NCBI GenBank assembly: GCA_030549335.1
Contig: JAUKPH010000022.1
Span: 4,451,001 to 4,515,000, forward strand
Origin: Pontederia crassipes
Taxonomy: Eukaryota; Streptophyta; Magnoliopsida; Commelinales; Pontederiaceae
Length of the DNA stretch: 64,000 bases
Direction: 5' to 3'
This document shows positions 55,996 through 64,000 of the stretch, piece after piece (the first letter of the stretch is position 1; every line of letters starts with the position of its first letter). The position numbers were made by a program, and so were the translations under genes. The notes under the pieces were generated by a model. That model ran no database searches, had not been told where the DNA came from, and was given only the letters and a program-made list of their open reading frames with translations.

Positions 55996-56838
55996 TGTCA
56001 CCCCTGTCCAAAGGGGCGCGCCCGGAACGGACGAGGCTGCCCAGGCGCGTACGTGAGCAGGCGGCACATAGTGGCGGGCGCACGACGGCCACATTCCGAC
56101 TTCAACTCGGACTGTGTGTTGGGCAAAGGAGCATCCTCATCCGACGAGTAGGGAAGATTGCAGGAGCAGAAGGAAGTGGACAACTAGCGTGAGTAGGAGG
56201 TCAATACAGTTCAGGCATATTGAAGTCCTAATCCGGATAGGAGTGGGGCCGGACTTCTCCTAGTGCGCATAGGAGTTGAAGGCAAGCTCAAAAGGGCCGG
56301 ACATCTTCCCAAAGGCAAGGAGCACTTGGAGTCTTCTGGTCCGAAAGAGGAAGAGAAGAGGAGGACCTGTTGGTGGCCAAAGTCTGAGTGCCACTCGGAC
56401 TAGGAGGGCATGGCCGAGTGCGTCACGACCATGGTGCGATCACAAGACTCCTAGTGCGACTAGGAGCAAAAAAGTCGGACTTCTAAAGCTCTTCAAGAGG
56501 GGCCGGATTCTACTCCTATTAGTAGAGGTTTTCTAGAGGAAAGGTTGCACGCCGAGTAGGATTATGTCCATAATTAGAGTAGGAGTTGCCCCTTGGCATT
56601 ATAAAAGGACATGTAATCTAGAGCTTGTAAACACATCTGACTTTGCTCAATAGTATTCTCTAGTTTTCCTCTCAACTCAGACCTCTCTCTCTTCTCTCTA
56701 CGTGGGTGTTTCGTTGCGCATCCGGGGCGTGGCCGGTCGTGTCCAGGGTGCATCCAAAGGAGGGTTGATCGGCGACCAAGCAGGATTTGGCCGAATCGCA
56801 CGTCTGAGGTTTTAGGTCTAAAGCTTAAGGTCATGACA
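55996..56838 (+). repeat. Gypsy 5' LTR (843 bp)
   Basis: It starts TGTCACCCCTG and ends GTCATGACA. Shared blocks with the 3' LTR include GTGAGTAGGAGGTCAATACA, CGGACTTCTCCTAGTGCGCA, GAGCACTTGGAGTCTTCT and CACGTCTGAGGTTTTAGGTC. A CATTATAAAAGGAC TATA motif lies near 56600. Confidence 0.9.
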
Positions 56839-56841
56839 ACG

Positions 56842-56853
56842 TGGTATTAGAGC
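56842..56853 (+). other. Gypsy primer-binding site
   Basis: TGGTATTAGAGC follows the 5' LTR after ACG. It is one base different from the initiator-Met-type site. Confidence 0.8.
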
Positions 56854-57326
56854 ATGAGTTTCGACCATGTCAGGAGAAGGAGAAGGCATGTCGAGCAAGA
56901 GCCGTTCGTCGGAGGTCAAGGACACGACGCGAGGTCGAGTCCAAGGTGCAAATGGTGGGGAAAAGAAGAAGACTATCGAGCAAAGTCCAGAGACCCTGGC
57001 GGCCACATTGAGAAGAGTGTGGAGACATTAGGCCAAAGTTTTCAGGAGACGGACGAGACGTTCCGTGGCCTAGAAGAGGTGGTGGGCGAACACAACTTAG
57101 CCCTGGAGCAAGGTGCGGTCGTGCACCAGGAGCTAGTCGACCGCGTTGCAGCCATAGAAGTAGCTATGGAGGTGTGGCATAAGGCTTTCGAGATAGATCT
57201 ACTGCTGGTCAAAGGCCTCCTCTTCGACGTAGAGGGCTACGGATGAGGACCTCGGTTCCCGAGTTCTTGGGATCTGAATTGAAGAAGTACGAGGATGCGT
57301 GGGAGGCGACAACCATAGATGACTTT
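56854..57326 (+). pseudogene. Gypsy gag, part 1
   Basis: The frame from 56854 has an Arg-rich start (VRRRRRHVEQE) and a predicted coiled coil around HIEKSVETLGQSFQETDETF and LEQGAVVHQELVDRVAAIEV. A stop after 57246 and a shifted frame (VPEFLGSELKKYEDAW) lead to the insertion point at 57326. The capsid start normally lies here. Confidence 0.65.
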
Positions 57327-58963
57327 TGATGCATGAAAAATACAGTATATAATTAGTCATACATTTAATCACATTTCGATTCCTTTTCATATAGCATGCA
57401 TAATTTTCTGACCTTATTTGCTTTAATTTTATAAAAATGTAAATCACCCAAATATATGTTTTATTGAAGATCAAGAGAATTGAGTCAAGAGGTCACAGAA
57501 ACAAATGACGCTCAAATCAGGGTTAAAACAGAGTCAGAAAATGAAAATTAGTGAAGGCTGCCAAACTTGAAATAAATATAACAGGTCGCGAGAGGTCTGT
57601 AACGACCATTTAAATACTAGTTTCATCCAAAAAAGCTTGCTCGAGTTGCGGATCATGACCAGAATATTATGAGGCATTAATAACACATTTTTACTCCAAT
57701 TTGTACATTGTTAGGGCTATGAAATTAATGTTATGGGCCGTGAAAAGCACTGTTAGGGCCGTTACGGGGCTGTTTTGGACCGTTACAAATTTTCGAAATT
57801 TCTTCGACCTTTCTTGAGAATTTCAAGTCTAGAATCAAACTCAAACTTTATCTGAACTCTCAGGGATGATTAGGAAATATATTTACTCAGATTTGAGGGA
57901 GTTGTGAATGGTTTTAAAGATATATCAAAGTCTATTCTGAATTTACTTGTGTCAACACAAAATGATTTCGAATCAAATCGAAACTCTACGAAAACTCTTG
58001 GGACACTTGGAGGCTAGGAGACAAAAAATATGATGCTTGAGGCCTAGGAGCCATGACATCTTGTTGAGGTCGAATTTTGAAGCATGAAGATCACCCGAAG
58101 GAGAAGGCTGCGCAGTAACTCGTCGATTGTGCTGTGCAACGTCTAGATGTTCCGAAAGCTGAGAATTCTTCTTCTATCTTTACTCGGATGCACTTTTAGT
58201 TAGATTTTCGTAGTTTATTAGTTCTGTAATAGAGATTTTATATCTTTTCAAGAAGGAAAACTGTTTGAACTTTGTTATTAATTAAGTTAATTTATCTTTT
58301 CGGTTTCTTTTGATTATGGATACTGAGTTCTTTGTCTTTTGATGAGTAATTTGATTTCTGAGATTAGATTACAAAGATGTATGTGGGGTGATTAGTTTTA
58401 GGAATTATTATTGTTTTGATAATTGATCTTATAATTTTAAGTTGAAGCATACAGAACGCGTGTTCGGTAACTCATCGTTTGTGCCGAATTTTGTGCGGTC
58501 TATTATTCTGTCCAAATTTATGGGTGAATAATAGTGTAGGAGATACATACTCATGCATCTTAATTCTCTGTAAAATTAATAATTGACTCATCGTTTGTAG
58601 TTATTAGTTTTATTAGAAGTTAAGGTAGTTTGATTTACTCGTCTTGAGAGGTCAATACTTTAGGTACTCCTAATCCGTCGTAAGAATCAAAGCTATTATT
58701 TTATGTTATAACTCAATTATTGCAAAGGTTCATTCACGTTTACCTTAATACCAATTTATTTTATTTGTTTATCATTTATTTTCTGCACCTTTAATTTTTT
58801 TTTGTTTTCTTATCACAACACCTTTTTATTCTCCTAGTACATTATTGAAATAGATTAGATTTAACTAGTTCCTCGTGAGTTAGACACTCTACTCTCTACT
58901 TTATTACTTGATATGACTAGTGCACTTACTAGCAAATTTATTTGTTACGAATCATACACATCA
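57327..58963 (+). repeat. Nested solo LTR (1,637 bp) with perfect TSD
   Basis: It starts TGATGCATGAAAAATAC and ends CATACACATCA. ACTTT flanks it exactly (57322-57326 and 58964-58968). The right part has TTCCTCGTGAGTTAGACACT and CTAGTGCACTTACTAGCAAA, phrases typical of LTR ends in the Tat/Athila group of plant gypsy elements. It splits the gag of the host element and no internal sequence remains, so it is a solo LTR. Confidence 0.9.
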
Positions 58964-58968
58964 ACTTT

Positions 58969-59430
58969 CTTTCGTGTCTTAAAAAGGGATTCAAGACAAG
59001 CAAGATTGTAGTCGAGCATGACCAAATTGACATGGCCGTGTGCTATCTGGTGGATCGTGCAGTCTTGTGGTGGCGTCGGATGGAAGAAGACGACGGGGCT
59101 GCGATAGAGTCAAAGGCTGACTTCAAGGTAGAGCTGAAGAAGTAGTTCTACCCCATCAACGCACAAGAGGTGGCTATGAACAAGTTGTCCTCTCTCAAGT
59201 AAATGAGTTTCGTTAAAGAATACATTGAAAAGTTCCATTCGCTTACACTGGAGATGCCCGGGATCATGAAGGAGTCGACCTGATATTCTTTTTCCTCCGG
59301 GGATTGAAACCATAGGCTGCTCAGGAGCTGAGACGTCAGAAGATATCGACCATGAAGGAAGCATTGGTCGTTGCTAAAGCTTCGGTGGAGTTTTCAGCAA
59401 ATTGAGATCCTAGCGTGCAGGCTAAGGATA
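58969..59430 (+). pseudogene. Gypsy gag, part 2
   Basis: It contains DQIDMAVCYLVDRAVLWWRR, typical of gypsy gag capsid, followed in other frames by INAQEVAMNKLSSLK, YIEKFHSLTLEMPGI and STMKEALVVAKASVEF. Stops and frameshifts lie between these blocks. The capsid reading resumes directly after the nested LTR and its duplicated ACTTT. Confidence 0.75.
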
Positions 59431-59506
59431 AGGGCAACGAAGGACGAAGCCCGATCAGGTGGCAAGAAGGACCATAAGTGGGACAAAAAGATGATGACAA
59501 TGAAGG

Positions 59507-60331
59507 GTGACGCCAAAAAGATGGTCAGATGCTGTCCGTGGAGGGCCGTACTACACGAGGGAGTGCGACAAGAAGGCTAGCCTCTCGACCATGACGTCCA
59601 CTCCGGACAATGAGCAAGGTGCTGCACACTTGGGGTCTATAGTGGCCTTGACGACTGCTGTCGCAACACTTCTGACGAAGGACGTGAAGAAGGCCACGAA
59701 GGGCATAATGTTCGTGGAGGTCATAGTGAATGGACACACTTCGAACGCTCTGGTAGATACTGGAGCCACACACAACTTCATGGCCGCAGAGGAGGTGGCA
59801 TGACTTGGCATAACATATGTCAAGGAGCTAGGCTTGATCAAGACCGTGAACGCTGCCTCTCAACCAATCCTTGGTACGAGCAAGGACGTACACGTGAAGG
59901 TGGGAGATTGGGAAGGAGCAATCACCATGACAATCGTCAACATGGAAGACCATAAGTTCATCCTCGACATGGAGTTCCTAGATGCGTTCCACGAGGTAAG
60001 ACTTTCCCAGGAGGGGTTACGTCTTCTATCTCAAGAGGCATCACATGAAGTGGCCGTGACGAGAACCAGCATGAAGTCCAAGATACTTTCGGCGATGCAA
60101 CTTAAAAAGGGCATGCATCAGAATGAAATCACCTATTTGGCGGTCTTGAAACTTAACGAGGTTGGCATTGAAGTCCATGACATCCCGAATGAAGTGAAAG
60201 GGCTTCTGGAGCCATACAAGGATGGAATGCCACCAGAGCTGCCGAGCAAACTTCCTCCTCGCCGAGATATCAATCATGTCATCAAACTAGTACCAGGTGC
60301 TAAGCTTCCAGCTATGGGTCGTACCGCATGA
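59507..60331 (+). pseudogene. Gypsy protease region
   Basis: The frame from 59507 carries GIMFVEVIVNGHTSNALVDT and the catalytic DTGATHNFM. A stop follows MAAEEVA. The next frame (59834-60331) has KFILDMEFLDAF and the linker to RT (PELPSKLPPRRDINHVIKLV). Confidence 0.8.
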
Positions 60332-60930
60332 TACCTTCGGAGCTGGAGGAGCTTCGAAAACAACTGAGCGAGTTGCTGAAAGCTGGGTTCATCAGGCCCT
60401 CGAAGGCACCTTCTGAGGCATCAGTCCTGTTTCAGAGGAAGCAAGATGGGTCGTTGCGAATGTGCATTGACTATTTTGACAAGATTACCGTATGGAATAA
60501 GTACCTGATCCCGCTGATCGGAGACCTCTTCAACCGACTCGGAAAGGTGAGGTTCTTCTCCAAGTTGGACTTTAGGTTCGACTACTATCAAGTGAGGATT
60601 GCGGAAGGTGACGAGGCCAAGACTACATGTGTGACGAGATATGGATCATATGAGTTCTTGGTGATGCCCTTAGGCCTCACCAAGGCACCAACAACCTTTT
60701 GTACTATGATGAACAAGATCTTTCACCCACTATTAGACGAGTGCATGGTGGTCTACTTGGAAGACATCGTGGTATACTCGGAGACACTCGCAGAACATGT
60801 GCAGCATCTCGAGGAGGTGTTCAGATTACTGCGGGAGAATGAGCTATTTGTCAAGTTAGAGAAATACTTGTTCGCCCAATCGGAAGTGATGTTCCTTAGG
60901 CACGATATCAAAGTGGGAAGATTAGCATGG
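60328..60930 (+). pseudogene. Gypsy reverse transcriptase
   Basis: Motifs in order: GFIRPSKAPSEASVLFQRK, MCIDY, FFSKLDFRFDYYQVRIAEG, EFLVMPLGLTKAPTTFCTMM and VVYLEDIVVYS. The catalytic pair normally reads DD, but here the first is Glu (GAA). Dead by this change and by frameshifts around it. Confidence 0.85.
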
Positions 60931-61570
60931 ACAAGGCGAAGGTCCAGGCTATTCTTGAATGGGAGCGACCAACAAGCATTCCGGAGATGCGGTCATTTTT
61001 GGGTCTCGCCAACTACTATAGAAGATTCATTAAAGGATACTTGCAGCGGGCCGCTCCCCTCACCGACCTCGTGAAGAAAAATGTGAAGTGGGTATGGTCA
61101 GAGAAGTGCGCAAAGGCATTTGAAGACTTGAAGAACGCGGTGGTGGAGGAACCGTGCTTGCGTCTAACCGACTGCGAACGACTGTTTGAGGTGCAAACGG
61201 AGGCATCCGACTTGTGGGTGGCGTCCTCATGCAGGAGGGACATCTAGTGGGCTTCGAGAGCCAGAAGCTCAATGAGGCTGAACAACATACTCGGTCCACG
61301 ACAAGGAGATGACGGTTGTGGTGCATTGTCTACGCACATGGATGCATTATCTTCTTGTGAGCGCGTTCATTGTGAAGACGAACAACGCGGCGACATCTTA
61401 TTTTCAGAATCATAGGAAGCTGAGCTCGAAGCAAGCACGATGGTAGGACTTCAGGACTTCCTAGCGGAGTTTGAATATGTCTTGGAGTACAAGACTAGGT
61501 GGACTAATGTTGTGGCCGACACCCTGAGCCGCAAGGCAAAGCTTGCGACAATAAGTGCCATCCACATGGA
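60927..61570 (+). pseudogene. Gypsy RNase H
   Basis: The connection block [20 protein letters not shown] leads to RNase H. The first catalytic Asp (VHTDASD type) reads Glu (EVQTEASD). Further blocks in other frames are [26 protein letters not shown] and VVADTLSRKAKLA. Confidence 0.8.
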
Positions 61571-62640
61571 CTTTAAGGATCAAATCCGAGAGGGATTGAA
61601 GTAGGATCCTAAGGTTATGGAGTTGCTTCAACTTATCGAGGAGGGTAAGTCATGAAGATTCTGAACGGAAGATGGATTGTTGTTCACTATGGGACGTCGA
61701 CTGTACGTTCCACGATGGGAGGATTTACAACGGTCGATCTTGAAGGACTGTCATGACTCGAAGTGGGCAGGTCACCCTGGTGCTGCCCAAACATTGGCAT
61801 TGGTCAAAGACTCCTACTTTTGACCTCAGATAACAGAGGATGTCGAGGTATATGTACACACATGTCTCAATTGTCAGCAGGAGAAGCTTGAGCAAAAGAA
61901 GCCGACAGGGTTGCTGGAACCCTTCCATGTTCTAGAGCGTCCATGGCAGATGATGACCATGGATTTCATTTTGACTTTGCCAAAATCTGGAGGATCGACA
62001 AGTTTTTCAAGTATGGAACCTTTATCCTAGCTCCAAAACATTGCTCGACGAAAGAGGTAGCCCACTTGTTTGTCAAGCATGTAGTGAAGTACTGGGGGCG
62101 TAGTTGAGATAATCGTCAGTGACCATGATCCGAGGTTCACGGGACGCTTCTGGAGGGAGCTTTTCAAGCTCCTAGGGACGGAGCTATGCTTGTCGATAGC
62201 TTTTCATCCCCAAACGGATGGTCAAACAGAGAGGGCTAACCATCTCTTGGATATTTACTTGAGGCACTTTGTCGTAGCCAATTAGGAGGATTGGGACAAG
62301 CTCTTGGGCATTGCACAGTTCTCGTACAACATGCAGAAAAGTGAAGCAACACAACAAAGTGTGTTCGAGATAGTCACGGGAAGACAACCTATGACACCTG
62401 CCGGACTTGCGGCCAGGTACGAGGAAGTGCCCGACTGCATATCATGTGGCTAGGGGATGGCAAGACAACCTCGAAGCGTCGAGAGAAATGTTGGACAAAT
62501 CGGTGCGCAAGATGAAGAAGTTCGCTGATCAGAAATGGAGGCATGTCGAGTTTCAAGTGAGAGACAAGGTTCTTGTGAAGTTACAAACTCGCCAATTCAA
62601 AGCAATTAGGAACCGTACCAAGGGTTGCTGAGAAGGTACG
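61571..62640 (+). pseudogene. Gypsy integrase
   Basis: Zinc domain: SKWAGHPGAAQTLALVKDSY and CLNCQQEKLEQKKP. Core: WQMMTMDFI (first Asp), IIVSDHDPRFTGRFW (second Asp) and [17 protein letters not shown] (Glu). The C-terminal region continues with FADQKWRHVEFQVRDKVLVK and, at 62680-62730, FHVSMLKRFYEDAED. Several stops separate the blocks. No chromodomain is recognisable after it. Confidence 0.8.
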
Positions 62641-62843
62641 AGAGTCCGGTGGATCTTCCCAAAGAACTATGACATAAATGTCTGGTGTTTCACGTAAGCA
62701 TGTTGAAGAGATTCTATGAGGACGCAGAAGATTCTTCACGGGAGGTTGAGATACGAGGATTAGTGAACGACATGAGCTCACCGACAAAATTAGGAGCCGT
62801 AGAAGAGTTGCCCGAGATGACAACGACTTTGGTGCGGAAGGAT

Positions 62844-63613
62844 TATCACCCCTGACCGAGGAGACGGGCGAATGATGACCATAGTCCGACTCAACTTAGA
62901 CTCTATGCTGGGCAGAGCCTCTTGGCCCGAGAGTAAGGAGGATTGTAGGAGCATAAGGAAGTGGACTCACGTGAGTAGGAGGTCAATACAGTGCAAGGCA
63001 TATGGAAGTCCTAATATAGATAGGAGTGAGGCCGGACTTCTCCTAGTGCGCATAGGAGTTGAAGGCAAGCTCAAGAGGGCCGGACATCTTCCCGAAGCCG
63101 AGGAGCACTTGGAGTCTTCTAGACCGAGAGAGGAAGAGAAGAGGACTTGTGGGCGGCCAAAGTCCGTGTGCCACTCGGACTAGGAGGGCATGGCCGGGGA
63201 CAACGCGGCCATGGCACGAGCACGACACTCCTAGTGTGACTAGGAGCAAAACCAACCGGACTTCTGAAGCTCTTCAAGAGGGGCCGGATTCTACTCCTAT
63301 TAGCAGAGATTTTTCTAGAGTAAAGGCTTGCACGCCGAGTAGGATTAGGTCCATAATTAGAGTGGGAGTTGTTGCTCCTTGACCCTATAAAATGACATGT
63401 AATCTAGGGCTTGTAAACACATCTGAATTTTCTCAATAGTATTATCTAGTTTTTCTCTCAACTCAGAGCCTCTCTCTCTTCTATTTCGTTGTGCATCCGG
63501 GGCGTGGCCGACCGTGTCCAGGGTGCGTCCAAAGGAGGGTTGATCAACGATCGAGCAGGGTTTGACCAAGCCGCACGTCTGAGGTTTTAGGTCTGAAGCG
63601 TAAGGTCGTGACA
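62844..63613 (+). repeat. Gypsy 3' LTR (770 bp)
   Basis: It begins TATCACCCCTG and ends GTCGTGACA. It matches the 5' LTR throughout, but is about 70 bp shorter near the start. Differences between the two LTRs are numerous, which suggests an old insertion. Confidence 0.85.
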
Positions 63614-63865
63614 CATGGGAGACTTATGATGTTCAGAGTTATTAACATCTAATTAATTCATAATCGAGAATATATAGCAGTAACAATTTATTTCTTAATC
63701 AAGACGAAGACTGTAATGATTGAACATGAGACTATTCACAATCTTAATCACTCGAGACTCGACACTGTTAACAAATTGACCCAACTGTACATGTACCTTT
63801 ATTGTATTATTGGGGTGGGGGTATGTGTTATCTGAGCCAGCCATCCTTGATTGTTGGTCCTTGGT
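63614..63865. other. Intergenic
   Basis: No gene or repeat recognised between the gypsy LTR and the MITE start. Confidence 0.5.
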
Positions 63866-64000
63866 TAGGGGTGTTCACGGGTCGGGTTAGACCTGATCCG
63901 TGAACAAACCTAACTCGACTAAATCAAATTTGGTCGGGTCGGATGGTCAGGTTTTTCGACCACCCAATTTTCTTTTTTTTAATTTTATTCTTACTATTTT
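63866..64000. mobile_element. MITE left end, cut by window edge
   Basis: It starts TAGGGGTGTTCACGGGTCGG, followed by GGTTAGACCTGATCCGTGAA, a form seen at the left end of many plant hAT-type MITEs. The right end and the target duplication are outside the window. Confidence 0.5.

Larger units (their letters stand above)
55996..63613 (+). mobile_element. Ty3/gypsy element with both LTRs
   Basis: LTRs at 55996-56838 and 62844-63613, primer site at 56842, and gag, protease, RT, RNase H and integrase in gypsy order on plus. CATG flanks both sides (55992-55995 and 63614-63617), a 4-bp match consistent with a target duplication. A 1,637-bp solo LTR is nested in gag (57327-58963). Frameshifts occur in every domain and two catalytic Asp residues read as Glu. 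It is dead but structurally nearly complete. Confidence 0.85.

Noticed and set aside
56276..56536. Arg-rich frames repeated at 56276-56536 and 63059-63382
   Set aside because: The match is explained by the two LTRs of the gypsy element.

Overview
The window is nuclear DNA of a flowering plant. It holds a plant-type histone H2A.X gene with a spliceosomal intron, plant Ty1/copia and Ty3/gypsy LTR retrotransposons primed by initiator-Met-type primer sites, and plant hAT, CACTA and Mutator-like DNA transposons. GC-rich third positions in the H2A.X and patatin-like exons would fit a monocot, but this is only a weak inference. No tRNA, rRNA, CRISPR array or bacterial gene was seen.

Layout. 1-980: AT-rich, unassigned. 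980-2868: truncated copy of an LTR called family 1 here. 3040-4009: fold-back element with GGGT ends. 5125-5693: histone H2A.X with a small frame-breaking deletion near the C-terminus. 6170-7540: exon-like fragments of one or more plant genes. 7540-11550: copia element (Ale/Retrofit-like, minus). 11552-12493: second fold-back element. 12795-14185: hAT transposase relic and repeated hAT ends. 14753-22962: two SIRE-type copia elements facing tail to tail, both lacking reverse transcriptase; a hAT N-terminal fragment sits in the second. 22963-24717: family-1 LTR (minus). 24770-25325: about 124-bp tandem repeats. 25331-34071: Tekay-like chromovirus (minus) with a full 3' LTR and a truncated 5' LTR. 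34240-34925: hAT transposase relic. 36581-38220: CACTA-like element with a 577-bp hAT MITE inside. 39968-42148: intact solo LTR of family 1. 43780-44290: patatin-like phospholipase (pPLAIII) pseudogene. 44518-46170: second CACTA-like element with a purine-rich core. 47381-50672: family-1 LTR with an internal repeat expansion. 50673-54242: gag-only SIRE-type element. 54890-55850: decayed Tekay-like pol. 55996-63613: Ty3/gypsy element (plus) with both LTRs and a nested 1,637-bp solo LTR. 63866-64000: start of another MITE.

How it fits together. Only the H2A.X locus looks like a recognisable host gene, and its reading frame is broken. The rest is nested mobile DNA at different stages of decay. 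Every pol region seen has stops, frameshifts or missing domains. The points most worth a second look are the displaced SQEF tail of H2A.X, a UUCG-type stem-loop whose copy number varies between family-1 LTRs, the long inverted repeat made by two SIRE LTRs, palindromic motif clusters (GGTCGACC, CACGGCCGTG) inside the LTRs, and the RT-less or gag-only SIRE elements.
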